Source: Alistipes sp. (lineage in GTDB: Bacteria; Bacteroidota; Bacteroidia; Bacteroidales; Rikenellaceae). Taken from it: a stretch of DNA of 64,000 bases. The DNA is taken from assembly GCA_020026435.1 (NCBI GenBank), contig JAHHQK010000002.1, forward strand, positions 1-64,000. The letters run 5' to 3'. The position numbers and the translations under genes were made by a program. Below, piece by piece: positions 8,405-18,173 of this stretch (within the stretch, counting starts at the first letter, position 1; each line of letters opens with the position of its first letter). Below the pieces are notes generated by a model, which searched no databases, was not told the DNA's origin, and saw only the letters and a list, made by a program, of their open reading frames with translations.

Positions 8405-8412
8405 CAAATGTA
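8405..8412 (-). promoter_or_regulatory. -7 element TACATTTG of glnN
   Basis: On the minus strand it reads TACATTTG, a full TAnnTTTG match, giving a start near 8398 and a leader of about 175 nt. No well-spaced TTTG was found upstream. Confidence 0.5.
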
Positions 8413-8455
8413 CAAATTATTCCGTTACATTGGTTTTACAAAAACTTTGTTTTTC

Positions 8456-8507
8456 CGAAAAACAGGTATTTTTTCCACCATTTTCCCGAAAAAATACCCG
8501 TTTTTCG
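8456..8507. repeat. long A/T-rich inverted repeat
   Basis: Arms CGAAAAAC-A-GGTATTTTTTC (8456-8475) and GAAAAAATACC-C-GTTTTTCG (8488-8507) are complementary except for one A/C mismatch, around a 12-nt centre. A shorter TTTTTCCGAAAAACA copy recurs near 8533. It lies between the divergent glnN and mutA promoters. Confidence 0.8.
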
Positions 8508-8731
8508 CCGCACACGCTCCAAAAATTCGGTCTTTTTCCGAAAAACAACCCATTTTTTAGCAATGACTCCCAAAAATCCACTTTTTCGCATTTTCCCGAA
8601 ACAACCGGAAATAAAGACCAATATTCAACTATTTACCTCTACCAAAAGCGACATCCGCACCGCCCGGCCGAAAACGCCGCTGACGGCAAAATCCGGAAAA
8701 AACGCACCTGCTGTTATTTTCATAACAATTT

Positions 8732-8765
8732 TTTGTTACAATTAGCCAAATAATTTATAACTTTA
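8732..8765 (+). promoter_or_regulatory. candidate mutA promoter
   Basis: TTTG (8732-8735), 22 bp, then TAACTTTA (8758-8765), one mismatch from TAnnTTTG. A start near 8772 leaves about 47 nt of leader. Confidence 0.4.
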
Positions 8766-8818
8766 CGTGCAATTCTGAAACAGAACGAAACTATCCACAT
8801 ACTAATCTCTAAATAGTC

Positions 8819-10666
8819 ATGGCAAATACCAAACGTGAAAAGCTGTTCACCGAATTCCCGCCGGTTCCGACCGAAAAGTGGGAAGAGGTGATTACAGCCG
8901 ACCTGAAAGGAGCCGATTACGAGCGTAAGCTGGTGTGGCGTACGGGAGAAGGATTCAACGTCCGCCCCTACTACCGTGCCGAAAACCTCGAAGGCATCCG
9001 GTTTCTGGGCTCGCAGGCAGGCGAGTTCCCGTATGTCAGAGGTACACGCAGCCACAACCGCTGGCGCGTGCATCAGACCGTCGAGGTAAAATGTCCCGGG
9101 GAGGCCAATGCCGAAGCGCTGAAACTCCTCAACTCGGGAGTCGACTCCTTGGGCTTCTCGATCGCGAAGGAAGACTTCACGGCCGAGGATCTCGACCGTC
9201 TGCTCGCCGGAATCTCGATCCCGGCCATCGAAATGGTCTTCTGCGGTGCTCACACGGGCAGAATCGCCGAACTGGTGATCGCCAAGCTCGAAAAGGAGGG
9301 CATCGCCGCGGAGGCACACGTGGCCTTCGCAATCGACCCGCTGGTGAAGGGTCTCTCGCAGAAAGGCGACTTCTGCTCGCCCAACGGCGAAAAGTGCTTC
9401 GCCAGGATCGCATCGCTGATCGAAAAGACCCGCGAGTACAAGCACATCCGCATCGTGACCGTCTCGGCCGGCATCTTCTCGAACGCCGGGTCGACCATCG
9501 TCGAGGAGCTGGCATTCGCCCTCTCGGCCGGTAACGAGTACATCGCCCACCTGACCGATGTCGGCGTGGAGGCCGAACTGGCAGCCCGCAAGCTGCGCTT
9601 CTCGTTCGCCGTCACCTCGAACTACTTCCTCGAAATCGCCAAGTTCCGCGCGGCACGCATGCTGTGGGCCAACATCGTCAAGGGCTACAACCCCTCGAAG
9701 AACTGTGCCTGCAAGATGCACATCCACGCCCGCACGGCCGACTGGAACCAGACCGTCTACGACCCCTATGTCAACATGCTCCGCGGCACGACGGAGGCCA
9801 TGTCGGCCACGATCGCCGGCGTACATTCGCTGGAGGTGACGCCCTTCAACGCCGCATTCGAAAACCCCACGGAGTTCTCGAAGCGCATCGCCCGCAATGT
9901 CGAACTGCTTCTGAAACACGAATCGCACTTCGACCAGGTGGTAGACCCCGCAGGCGGTTCATACTATGTGGAGAACCTCACGCAGTCGATCGCTGCCGAG
10001 GCCTGGAAGCTCTTCCTCGAAATCGAGGAGAAGGGCGGCTACGCCGAGGCCTACAAGGCCGGCTTCATCAAGGAGCGCGTGGAGGCTTCGGCCGCAGCCA
10101 AGGACAAGGCCATCGCAACACGCCGCCAGACGCTGCTCGGCGCCAACCAGTTCCCCAACTTCACGGAGGTGGCCCCGGCGGAGATCACGACCGAGGCCGT
10201 CACCCGTCCCGCAGCCGAAGGCAACGTCCTCAAGCCCTACCGCGGCGCCATGGCCTTCGAGGCGATGCGTCTGCATGTGGACCGCTCGGGCAGACAGCCC
10301 AAGGCGTTCATGCTCACCTGCGGCAGCCTGGCAATGGCCCGCGCCCGCGCTCAGTTCTCGTGCAACTTCTTCGCCTGCGCCGGAATCCGCGTGCAGGACA
10401 ACACCTTCTTCAAGTCGATCGAGGAGGGCGTGAAGGCCGCACTCGAATCGAAAGCCGAGATCGTGGTGGTCTGCGCTTCGGACGACGACTACGCAGAGGC
10501 CGCACCGAAGGTGAAGGAGCTGCTCGCCGGCAAAGCCATTCTCGTAGTGGCCGGCGCCCCCGCATGCGCACCCGAACTGGAGGCCCAGGGTATCACGAAC
10601 TTCATCTCGGTGAAGTCGAACGTCCTGGAGACTCTGAAGTTTTATCTTAAAGAAATGGGCATCTGA
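8819..10666 (+). CDS. methylmalonyl-CoA mutase small subunit
   Basis: A 615-residue homologue of the MutA chain. The N-terminal '[19 protein letters not shown]' and TIM-barrel segments such as 'RGTRSHNRW' and '[11 protein letters not shown]' are recognisable. The C-terminal B12-like domain lacks the cobalt-ligating DxHxxG motif, as expected for the non-catalytic subunit. It pairs with MutB to interconvert succinyl-CoA and (R)-methylmalonyl-CoA on the way to propionate. Two bases separate it from mutB, so the two are co-translated in equal amounts. Confidence 0.95.
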   Translation: MANTKREKLFTEFPPVPTEKWEEVITADLKGADYERKLVWRTGEGFNVRPYYRAENLEGIRFLGSQAGEFPYVRGTRSHNRWRVHQTVEVKCPGEANAEALKLLNSGVDSLGFSIAKEDFTAEDLDRLLAGISIPAIEMVFCGAHTGRIAELVIAKLEKEGIAAEAHVAFAIDPLVKGLSQKGDFCSPNGEKCFARIASLIEKTREYKHIRIVTVSAGIFSNAGSTIVEELAFALSAGNEYIAHLTDVGVEAELAARKLRFSFAVTSNYFLEIAKFRAARMLWANIVKGYNPSKNCACKMHIHARTADWNQTVYDPYVNMLRGTTEAMSATIAGVHSLEVTPFNAAFENPTEFSKRIARNVELLLKHESHFDQVVDPAGGSYYVENLTQSIAAEAWKLFLEIEEKGGYAEAYKAGFIKERVEASAAAKDKAIATRRQTLLGANQFPNFTEVAPAEITTEAVTRPAAEGNVLKPYRGAMAFEAMRLHVDRSGRQPKAFMLTCGSLAMARARAQFSCNFFACAGIRVQDNTFFKSIEEGVKAALESKAEIVVVCASDDDYAEAAPKVKELLAGKAILVVAGAPACAPELEAQGITNFISVKSNVLETLKFYLKEMGI

Positions 10667-10668
10667 TC

Positions 10669-12807
10669 ATGAGAGCTAAATTTTCAGAACTGACATATGA
10701 AGCAGGCGGGCAGAAAAGCTGCTGCGCCTCGAAAGGCTGCGGACAGGTGGAGCCGTGGCTGACGGCCGAGCGCATCCCCGTCAAGGGCACCTATACGGCC
10801 GAAGACCTCGAAGGCATGGAGCACCTGAACTACGCGGCAGGTATCGCCCCGTTCCTGCGCGGCCCCTACTCGACGATGTACGTGATGCGTCCGTGGACCA
10901 TCCGTCAGTACGCCGGATTCTCGACCGCCGAGGAGTCCAACGCATTCTACCGCCGCAACCTCGCCGCCGGACAGAAAGGTCTGTCGGTGGCCTTCGACCT
11001 GGCCACACACCGCGGCTACGACGCCGACCACCCGCGCGTGGTGGGCGACGTGGGCAAGGCCGGTGTGTCGATCTGCTCGGTGGAGGACATGAAGGTGCTG
11101 TTCAACGGCATTCCCCTCGACCGGATGTCGGTGTCGATGACCATGAACGGCGCCGTGCTGCCGATCCTGGCCTTCTACATCGTGACGGGTCTGGAGCAGG
11201 GCTGCACCCTCGACCAGCTGGCCGGAACGATTCAGAACGACATCCTCAAGGAGTTCATGGTCCGCAACACCTATATATATCCACCCGAGTTCTCGATGCG
11301 GATCATCGCCGACATCTTCGAGTACACCTCGAAGAACATGCCCAAGTTCAACTCGATCTCGATTTCGGGATACCACATGCAGGAGGCCGGAGCCACGAAC
11401 GACATCGAGCTGGCCTACACGCTGGCCGACGGTCTGGAGTACCTGCGCGCAGGTATCAACGCCGGCATGTCGGTCGACGCCTTCGCTCCGCGTCTGTCGT
11501 TCTTCTGGGCCATCGGCATGAACCACTTCATGGAGATCGCCAAGATGCGCGCCGCACGTATGCTGTGGGCCAAGATCGTCAAGCAGTTCAACCCCAAGAA
11601 CCCCAAGTCGCTGGCCCTGCGTACCCACTCGCAGACCTCGGGCTGGTCGCTCACCGAGCAGGACCCGTTCAACAACGTGGCCCGCACGGCCATCGAGGCC
11701 ATGGGTGCCGCTCTGGGACACACCCAGTCGCTGCACACCAACGCCCTGGACGAGGCAATCGCCCTGCCGACCGACTTCTCGGCACGTATTGCGCGTAACA
11801 CGCAGATCTACATCCAGGAGGAGACCAACGTCTGCCGCGAGGTCGACCCGTGGGCAGGCTCCTACTACATCGAGACGCTGACCAACGAGATCGCCCACAA
11901 GGCCTGGGAACGCATCGAGGAGGTCGAGAAGCTGGGCGGTATGGCCAAGGCCATCGAAACCGGCATTCCGAAGATGCGTATCGAAGAGGCTTCGGCCCGC
12001 AAGCAGGCCCGCATCGACTCCGGAGAGGAGAAGATCATCGGTATCAACGAATACCGTCTGGAGAAGGAGGCCCCGATCGACATTCTCGCCGTGGACAACA
12101 CGGCCGTGCGCGAGAGCCAGATCAAGCGGCTCAAGGAGCTGCGCGCCAACCGCGACGAAGCGGCTGTGCAGAAGGCTCTGGCCGCCATCACCGAGTGTGT
12201 GAAGACCAAGCAGGGCAACCTGCTCGAACTGGCCGTCGAGGCCGCCAAGGTCCGCGCATCGCTGGGTGAAATCTCCGATGCCTGCGAAGTGGTCGTAGGC
12301 CGCTACAAAGCTATTATCCGTTCCATTTCAGGTGTTTATTCTTCAGAAGTGAAAAACGACAAATCCTTCGAGCGCGCCAAGGAGCTGTGCGCCGAATTCG
12401 CCAAGAAAGAGGGCCGTCAGCCGCGCGTGATGATCGCCAAGCTCGGTCAGGACGGACACGACCGCGGCGCCAAGGTGGTCGCTACGGGCTATGCCGACAT
12501 CGGCTTCGACGTCGACATGGGTCCGCTGTTCCAGACTCCGGAGGAGGCCGCCAAGCAGGCCGTCGAAAACGACGTGCACGTGGTCGGCGTATCGTCGCTG
12601 GCCGCCGGCCACCTGACCCTCGTGCCGCAGATCATCGCCGAGCTGAAGAAGCTGGGCCGCGAAGATATCATCGTCATCGTCGGCGGTGTGATCCCGGCTC
12701 AGGACTACGATGAACTCTACCGCGACGGTGCCGCCGCCATCTTCGGCCCCGGAACGCCGATTGCCACGGCAGCCATCAAGATCCTCGAGATCCTGCTCGC
12801 CGAGTAA
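10669..12807 (+). CDS. methylmalonyl-CoA mutase large (catalytic) subunit
   Basis: A 712-residue chain. The substrate-binding TIM barrel covers about 1-560, including '[20 protein letters not shown]' and '[12 protein letters not shown]'. The C-terminal cobalamin domain carries D-G-H597-D-R-G, where His597 replaces the lower axial ligand of adenosylcobalamin. It performs the radical carbon-skeleton rearrangement of succinyl-CoA to (R)-methylmalonyl-CoA. Codons are strongly biased to C/G-ending, as in highly expressed genes. It is directly downstream of mutA; no epimerase or meaB gene follows here. Confidence 0.97.
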   Translation: MRAKFSELTYEAGGQKSCCASKGCGQVEPWLTAERIPVKGTYTAEDLEGMEHLNYAAGIAPFLRGPYSTMYVMRPWTIRQYAGFSTAEESNAFYRRNLAAGQKGLSVAFDLATHRGYDADHPRVVGDVGKAGVSICSVEDMKVLFNGIPLDRMSVSMTMNGAVLPILAFYIVTGLEQGCTLDQLAGTIQNDILKEFMVRNTYIYPPEFSMRIIADIFEYTSKNMPKFNSISISGYHMQEAGATNDIELAYTLADGLEYLRAGINAGMSVDAFAPRLSFFWAIGMNHFMEIAKMRAARMLWAKIVKQFNPKNPKSLALRTHSQTSGWSLTEQDPFNNVARTAIEAMGAALGHTQSLHTNALDEAIALPTDFSARIARNTQIYIQEETNVCREVDPWAGSYYIETLTNEIAHKAWERIEEVEKLGGMAKAIETGIPKMRIEEASARKQARIDSGEEKIIGINEYRLEKEAPIDILAVDNTAVRESQIKRLKELRANRDEAAVQKALAAITECVKTKQGNLLELAVEAAKVRASLGEISDACEVVVGRYKAIIRSISGVYSSEVKNDKSFERAKELCAEFAKKEGRQPRVMIAKLGQDGHDRGAKVVATGYADIGFDVDMGPLFQTPEEAAKQAVENDVHVVGVSSLAAGHLTLVPQIIAELKKLGREDIIVIVGGVIPAQDYDELYRDGAAAIFGPGTPIATAAIKILEILLAE

Positions 12808-12827
12808 CATTCCGGCACCAACAAGAG

Positions 12828-12861
12828 AAACGCCCCGGTCCTGCGACCGAGGCGTTTTTTT
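12828..12861 (+). terminator. intrinsic terminator of mutAB
   Basis: AAACGCC-CC-GGTC, loop CTGC, GACC-GA-GGCG, then T7. The two-base internal mismatch is flanked by solid GC pairs. Confidence 0.85.
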
Positions 12862-12903
12862 GTGGAAAAAAGAGCCCGAAGACGGGTTTCGCTCGAAGAA
12901 ACA

Positions 12904-12929
12904 GAGGATTCCGCCCCAAGGCCGTGCGG
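12904..12929. repeat. dispersed 26-bp repeat, copy 1
   Basis: GAGGATTCCGCCCC followed by AAGGCCGTGCGG, identical to 20957-20982. A related, more diverged inverse copy lies near 150-168. Like copy 2 it follows a terminator. The rest of 12862-13240 shows no convincing gene on either strand. Confidence 0.8.
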
Positions 12930-13245
12930 TGCCGGCACGGCGCAGCGTCCGGTTTTCGCAACTCGCTGCACACAAGAAACGGACTCTTCAAAAACGGCTC
13001 CCATCCGCTTCGGAAAGAGAGTCCGCGCCCACAACAAGGGGAAAATACCCCGCCCCGTTTGCTCCGTCCGATTGGGCGAGGCGGAGAATTGCAAGTTTGA
13101 AACCAGCGGCAAGCATACATCGGCCGGGATTGTGCGGGGAGGGGTGCAGGGAGAAAGAGGAGGTTTGAGATACCGGAAACAAAACAAAAAAGGCAGAAAG
13201 GGATAAAAGTGCAGGCAAATTATTTCTCAAATAGAATAAAATTAA

Positions 13246-13253
13246 TATCTTCG
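13246..13253 (+). promoter_or_regulatory. weak -7 element (TATCTTCG) upstream of the AraC gene
   Basis: One mismatch to TAnnTTTG, in the A/T-rich turn that begins the fimbrial island. It implies a leader of about 260 nt before the ATG at 13518. Nothing else recognisable is in 13254-13517. Confidence 0.3.
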
Positions 13254-13517
13254 TATCATTTAAGCCCTATTTTATGAACCGGAAGTCGTACGCTTCGAAA
13301 AAAGCAGGAATCAGGCACGAAGAAAATACCTCAAGCTCTCTGCAAAGAGAAGAATCAGCATCCCCAAACGTACGCTAAGCCGCCATTCAATCCGCTTTAT
13401 CCCTGATAAGACATACCAACCATGCCTTTACGGACAACATCGCCCTAAAGCGATAAAGATATTTCAGCTCTTGACACCACAAACACACCAACATACACAC
13501 TCAATTCAATAAATGCA

Positions 13518-14402
13518 ATGGGACTACTAAACCTAAGTGAACACGCCTCATGTTGCAATTACGCGCAAAAAGCCAAAGAAGGATTTATCTATTGCCAATT
13601 GCGGGAAGGGGAGGCCGAGGAAGAAATGCCAGGAACGGACTGCATCCTGTTTGTGCAAAACGGATGCCTGGAATTATCGCGTAACGACGAGGTTGTCCGC
13701 GTTCCGGAAGGAAAAATGCTTTGTCTGAACCGGAGTTGTATTTTCAAACTGCGCGTATGCCGGGAGACCAATGTGGTCATCGCCTTGTTCGAACACCCGG
13801 TTCAGAGTTGCGAGAAAAATCCGTTTTCGCAATTAGGCAAGATGGAAGCCATAAGCAAGAAAGAGATGCCGGTGCTTGATATCCGTCCACATCTTACGAG
13901 TTTTCTCGATTTGCTGATCGCCTACCTGAACGACGGTGTCAATTGCGCAATTTTCCACAAACTCAAACTCAAGGAACTGTTCTTTAGTATCCGGTTCTAC
14001 TATTCCTCCATGGAGCAGGCCGAATTCTTTCACCCGGTTTTGGGAAGCCATGGAGCATTCAAGAAAAATGTCCTGCGTCACTTCCGCAAGGCACGAACCG
14101 TGAAGGAACTCGCACGGTTGTGCGGCTACTCCATCACCCATTTCAACAGAAAATTTGTCGCAGAATTTAACGAATCGCCCAACGACTGGTTGCAGAAGCA
14201 GCTGACCTTGTTAATAAAACACAAACTGGCTGACGAGGACAATCGCATCGGAGACATTGCCGAAGAACTCAATTTTTCGTCGCAACCACAATTCAGCCGC
14301 TATTGCAAAAACAACTTGGGGTATACCCCCACAGAGTGGAGAAAATTGGTCAAAGAGCGTCGCGGAATAGAAATTGCCACAGCAGACGAGATCGAATTAT
14401 GA
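13518..14402 (+). CDS. AraC-family transcriptional regulator of the fimbrial locus
   Basis: A 294-residue protein. The N-terminal half looks like a sensor domain with a beta-rich cupin-like stretch (about 40-90). The C-terminal quarter (about 190-285) holds the two AraC helix-turn-helix units: 'VKELARLCGYSITHFNRKF' and 'IGDIAEELNFSSQPQFSRY' before 'LGYTPTEWRK'. Base composition is clearly more A/T-rich than the genes to the left. It stands before a fimbrial operon with its own strong terminator between, so it probably regulates that operon; the direction of control is not shown. Confidence 0.82.
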   Translation: MGLLNLSEHASCCNYAQKAKEGFIYCQLREGEAEEEMPGTDCILFVQNGCLELSRNDEVVRVPEGKMLCLNRSCIFKLRVCRETNVVIALFEHPVQSCEKNPFSQLGKMEAISKKEMPVLDIRPHLTSFLDLLIAYLNDGVNCAIFHKLKLKELFFSIRFYYSSMEQAEFFHPVLGSHGAFKKNVLRHFRKARTVKELARLCGYSITHFNRKFVAEFNESPNDWLQKQLTLLIKHKLADEDNRIGDIAEELNFSSQPQFSRYCKNNLGYTPTEWRKLVKERRGIEIATADEIEL

Positions 14403-14440
14403 AACAGGACGCAGCGGGGTAAAAGGCCCCTGGCATTTGC

Positions 14441-14487
14441 AAAAACAAGTACAGCCGGAGTGTTATCTCCGGCTGTACTTGTTTTTT
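14441..14487 (+). terminator. perfect 20-bp intrinsic terminator after the AraC gene
   Basis: Two 20-nt arms (14441-14460 and 14467-14486) pair without mismatch around the loop TGTTAT, with A5 before and T6 at the end. It isolates the regulator from the fimbrial operon. Confidence 0.92.
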
Positions 14488-14651
14488 ACGTCTCATGAGG
14501 TGGATCCGGAAGAGGGATTCCAATCGGCACCCTGTCGGACCATTCATGATACATCGGATTAAATGGAACCCATGCGGTTCATTGGGGTGCAAATGGGTTG
14601 AAAAGATAAATAAATGGCGCACAATGGTAATTTTTTCAAAACATCCACCAC

Positions 14652-14659
14652 TACTTTTG
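14652..14659 (+). promoter_or_regulatory. -7 element TACTTTTG of the fimbrial operon
   Basis: Full TAnnTTTG match, with a T6C tract at the -33 position. It implies a leader of about 80 nt before the ATG at 14745. The gap 14488-14744 otherwise holds an ATG-TAA minimal frame at 14739 and no gene. Confidence 0.5.
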
Positions 14660-14744
14660 CACTCGAAATAACAGAAAATCCAAATACGACCACAAACAGA
14701 CGGCAACCGTTGCTATTAACTAATAAAAACCAAAACACATGTAA

Positions 14745-16004
14745 ATGAAAAGAATTTTTTTATTATCGATCCTAACCCTGTTCTGCGGAACGCTATTCGC
14801 CCGGAATACATTGGAGACGGATACGCTGGGACTGAAGGTTTATTTCCGGCAGGGATACGCCAAACTCGAGCCGTCGTATCGTGGCAATGAGATGCGGTTG
14901 AAACAATTCTCCCAGGGGATCCACGATTTGAAAAAGGACTCCTTGCGCCGAATCAGAACAATTCGCATCGAAGCCTTTGCTTCCCCCGAAGGCAGCTATG
15001 CCATGAACCAGCGATTGGCGGAAAAACGGGCACAGGCGATTGTCGATTTCATCCGCCGCACCACAAATCTCCCCGACTCGCTCTTCGACATGGCACCCCA
15101 AGGCATCAACTGGAAAGGGCTGACCGAGATGGTCAAGAATTCGGACATGCCCTATCGCGACGAGGTTCTGAAGATTCTGAACGAGACCCCGGAATGGATT
15201 TTCAAGAACAATGTTATAGTCGACGGCCGACACCGCCAATTGGGAATGCTGCACGGAGGGCGCGCCTACCGGCACATGTACAAGTATTTCTTCCCCGATT
15301 TGCGCAACTCGGAGTCCGACATTTCCTGCATCGTGGAGCGCCTCGAAGCTCCCCAGCCTGAGATCGGCATGACCGAAGAGCCGAAAGCGCCGGAAGCAGC
15401 CGCTTCCCCCGCGGTCGAGGAGCCCGAAACTGTTTCCGAAGCCGTCACTCCGACCACTCCCGAAAAGAAGCCGTTCTACATGGCCCTGAAAACAAACCTG
15501 CTCTACGACGCGGCGCTGATTCCGAACATCGGCATCGAGTTTTACCTGAAGAACGGCTGGAGCATCGAAGGAAACTGGATGTACGCCTGGTGGAAAAACG
15601 ACAACCGGCACAACTACTGGCGCACCTACGGAGGAGAATTGGGCGTCAGAAAATACTTCGGACGACGGGCCGAAACCAAACCCCTCACGGGGCACCACCT
15701 GGGGCTCTACGGCCAGATGCTGACCTACGATTTTGAACTCGGAGGAACGGGTTATCAGTCCAAACTGTCCTACGGCGTCGGTGTGGAATACGGCTACTCG
15801 CTGCCGATCGGGCGGAGGCTGAACCTCGATTTCGGAATCGGAATCGGTTACTTGGGCGGCGAGTATAAGAAATACGACCCGATAGACGAACACTACGTAT
15901 GGAAACAGACCAGGCAGCGACACTGGTTTGGCCCCACGAAAGCCGAAATCTCTTTGGTGTGGCTCATTGGTCGCGGCAACTATAATGCGAAAGGAGGGAA
16001 ATAA
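14745..16004 (+). CDS. OmpA/DUF3575-type outer-membrane protein of the fimbrial operon
   Basis: A 419-residue protein with a signal peptide (1-19, ending ALFARN-like). An OmpA-like peptidoglycan-binding segment covers about 60-150 ('EAFASPEGSYAMNQRLAEKRAQAIVDF'). A proline/alanine-rich linker (about 205-240) leads to a C-terminal DUF3575 barrel beginning at 'KKPFYMALKTNLLYDAALIPNIGIEFYL'. Such proteins often open fimbrillin operons in Bacteroidales, where they are thought to anchor the fimbria or its assembly site. Its stop codon overlaps the next start (TAATG). Confidence 0.8.
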   Translation: MKRIFLLSILTLFCGTLFARNTLETDTLGLKVYFRQGYAKLEPSYRGNEMRLKQFSQGIHDLKKDSLRRIRTIRIEAFASPEGSYAMNQRLAEKRAQAIVDFIRRTTNLPDSLFDMAPQGINWKGLTEMVKNSDMPYRDEVLKILNETPEWIFKNNVIVDGRHRQLGMLHGGRAYRHMYKYFFPDLRNSESDISCIVERLEAPQPEIGMTEEPKAPEAAASPAVEEPETVSEAVTPTTPEKKPFYMALKTNLLYDAALIPNIGIEFYLKNGWSIEGNWMYAWWKNDNRHNYWRTYGGELGVRKYFGRRAETKPLTGHHLGLYGQMLTYDFELGGTGYQSKLSYGVGVEYGYSLPIGRRLNLDFGIGIGYLGGEYKKYDPIDEHYVWKQTRQRHWFGPTKAEISLVWLIGRGNYNAKGGK

Positions 16005-16966
16005 TGACAAAGAGACTTTACCAACATATTTTCATGGGTGCAGCGATTCTGACAACGATGGCCTCGTGCAAACACAAGGAACTGTGCTACGACCATCCGC
16101 ACTCAACAGACGTCAATGTGGTTTTCGATTGGACGAAAGCCCCTCAGGCCTCGCCCAAATCGATGGCGCTCTATCTGTTTCCCGAAAAGGGAGGAGAGGC
16201 CCTGCGGTATGAATTCACCGATCACAAAGGAGGAAGCATCAGAGTCCCCACAGAGAAGTACAAAGCCGTGTGCCTGAACAGCGACACGAAAAATATCACC
16301 TATCCCGACATCCGAACCCAGCAGACCTTCTACGTGAGCACGCCCTCCACACAGCTTCTGGCAAAAATGAATCTGTCCGAGGCTGCCATAGCGAATGCCC
16401 CCAGAGCCGAGGGTACAGAAAAAGAACCCGTTCACCTCGCTCCGGACATGATTTGGACCGCACACCTGGAGGAGATCGACCTGAAAAACGCAAAGGAGCC
16501 GACCATTACGCTCTATCCGGAGCAATCGGTAAGCACCTGCACGGTGGAAATCCGCAATGCCAAGAATCTGAAATACGTCAACGCCATAAGCGGAACACTG
16601 TCGAGCATGGCCGCCGGACTCTTCCCCGGCAAGGGAAGCGATGCGCTCAGCGAGGATAGGGTGACCATCCCGTTCGAGGCAAAGATGACTCCCGACAAGG
16701 GCATTATCGACGGGCAACTACGGATGTTCGGACATTGTTCGTCCCGGCAGACCCAACACTCGCTGATCATCTATGCCGTATTGGCGGATGCCAGCAAATG
16801 GTACCACACCTACGATGTGACGGATCAGGTTCACAATGCTCCCGACCAACGCAACATTCATATTGTTCTGGACGGACTGCCCATTCCCAAACCCCTGGGT
16901 GACGGAAGCGGATTCAATCCTTCCGTGGATAATTGGCACTCGGTCGATGTGGAGATCGAAATGTAA
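16004..16966 (+). CDS. FimB/Mfa2-family (DUF5119-like) fimbrial lipoprotein
   Basis: A 320-residue lipoprotein; the lipobox is TMAS-C at about residue 22. The pattern 'KELCYDHPHSTDVNVVFDW' and 'SMALYLFPEKGG' is typical of Mfa2/FimB-like anchor subunits, which end and anchor the fimbrial polymer at the outer membrane. It begins within the stop codon of the OmpA-like gene, so the two are translationally coupled. Exact role, anchor or minor pilin, is inferred from family and position. Confidence 0.78.
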   Translation: MTKRLYQHIFMGAAILTTMASCKHKELCYDHPHSTDVNVVFDWTKAPQASPKSMALYLFPEKGGEALRYEFTDHKGGSIRVPTEKYKAVCLNSDTKNITYPDIRTQQTFYVSTPSTQLLAKMNLSEAAIANAPRAEGTEKEPVHLAPDMIWTAHLEEIDLKNAKEPTITLYPEQSVSTCTVEIRNAKNLKYVNAISGTLSSMAAGLFPGKGSDALSEDRVTIPFEAKMTPDKGIIDGQLRMFGHCSSRQTQHSLIIYAVLADASKWYHTYDVTDQVHNAPDQRNIHIVLDGLPIPKPLGDGSGFNPSVDNWHSVDVEIEM

Positions 16967-17023
16967 AACAAACACCCATACTCACTTTACAGACACAAAC
17001 ACCAATTTAAAAACTTTCATGTC

Positions 17024-18058
17024 ATGCAAAAAAAACTATTCCTGATTGCTTTAGCTTCTTCGGCTATTGTATCCTGCTCCAAAGACGAACTGGTTAACAC
17101 GACTTCCGGCAGTGCAATTGACTTTCGTGCCGCCATGGCCACCCGCGCAACGGAGACGACGATCGATAACCTGAACAGCTTCTTTGTTTCGGCTCTTGAC
17201 CAAAACAACAACAGCTTTTTCTCCGACTTGGAGTTCACCAAGAACCAGAACGTATATACCTCTTCCATGGTCTACTACTGGCCGAGCGACGGCAGCCAGC
17301 TTTCGTTCTTCGCTTACGCTCCCTCAAAAACGGAACTGGGCGGTACGTTGACCATCAATGCCTCGGAGAAGAAACTCACGGATTTCAGCCCCAAGACAAC
17401 GATCAGCGAACAGAAAGATTTCATCACAGCCAATGCAACCGGCAGCAAAGCCGACGAAGCGGCAGGTGTGGCGCTTACGTTCGCCCACCGTCTGAGCCAA
17501 ATTGAAGTCAAGGCAAAAAATGCCAACGAAGCCTATGTCTTCAAGGTAACCGGTGTACGCATCGGCCAGCCCGTATCGAAGGGAGCATTCGATTTCACGA
17601 CTTCCGCATGGACTTTGAACACTGATACCAAGGCGAAGTATGACGTCACCTACACCGAGGCCAAAACCCTGTCCGCGAATGCCGTCTCCATCATGGGGAA
17701 CGAGAATGACAACGCCATGCTGCTCCCCCAGCAACTCGTGAAATGGGATGCGGAGAACGATGGAGTCAATTCAAAAAAAGGAGCCTATCTCTCGGTTCAA
17801 GTCAACATCAAGACCAAGGACGGAGCCCAGGTTTATCCCCACGGCACAACCAAGGAATACGGATGGGTAGCGGTTCCCATCGACACGAACTGGGAAGCCG
17901 GCAAGAAATATGTCTACACGCTCGACTTCTCGAATGGAGCCGGCAAAGTAGATCCCGAAGAGCCCAATCCCGGTGTTGACATTCTTGGCAAGGCCATCAA
18001 ATTCACGGTTACCGTCAATCCTTGGCAGGACGCGCAACAGCCCGATATCATCATGTAA
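17024..18058 (+). CDS. fimbrillin (Mfa_like_1) major subunit candidate
   Basis: A 344-residue lipoprotein precursor with lipobox AIVS-C followed by SKDE, an acidic signal that resembles the surface-export tag of Bacteroidota lipoproteins. The sequence has fimbrillin hallmarks: 'IDFRAAMATRATETTIDNL' near the N-terminus, 'VYYWPSDGSQLSFFAYAP' in the middle, and 'LTFAHRLSQIEVKAKN'. In type V fimbriae the lipidated precursor is exported, cleaved after an Arg by a gingipain-like protease, and polymerised by strand exchange; R48 in 'ATRATE' is a possible site. A hairpin follows that could raise its level relative to the next gene. Confidence 0.82.
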   Translation: MQKKLFLIALASSAIVSCSKDELVNTTSGSAIDFRAAMATRATETTIDNLNSFFVSALDQNNNSFFSDLEFTKNQNVYTSSMVYYWPSDGSQLSFFAYAPSKTELGGTLTINASEKKLTDFSPKTTISEQKDFITANATGSKADEAAGVALTFAHRLSQIEVKAKNANEAYVFKVTGVRIGQPVSKGAFDFTTSAWTLNTDTKAKYDVTYTEAKTLSANAVSIMGNENDNAMLLPQQLVKWDAENDGVNSKKGAYLSVQVNIKTKDGAQVYPHGTTKEYGWVAVPIDTNWEAGKKYVYTLDFSNGAGKVDPEEPNPGVDILGKAIKFTVTVNPWQDAQQPDIIM

Positions 18059-18085
18059 CTAATTTTTCGGTTAGATAGGGCTATC

Positions 18086-18117
18086 GAGAAGAGTACATGG
18101 AATTGTGTACTCTTCTC
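18086..18117 (+). terminator. hairpin between fimbrillin and tip gene (possible attenuator)
   Basis: GAGAAGAGTACA pairs perfectly with TGTACTCTTCTC around an 8-nt loop. No T-run follows on the plus strand, so it would act as a partial terminator or a barrier to 3' exonucleases rather than a full stop. Confidence 0.55.
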
Positions 18118-18173
18118 ACCAAAAAATTGCGCCTCTCATTTGCAAATAGATTCTTCTCACAAACAAAACATTC

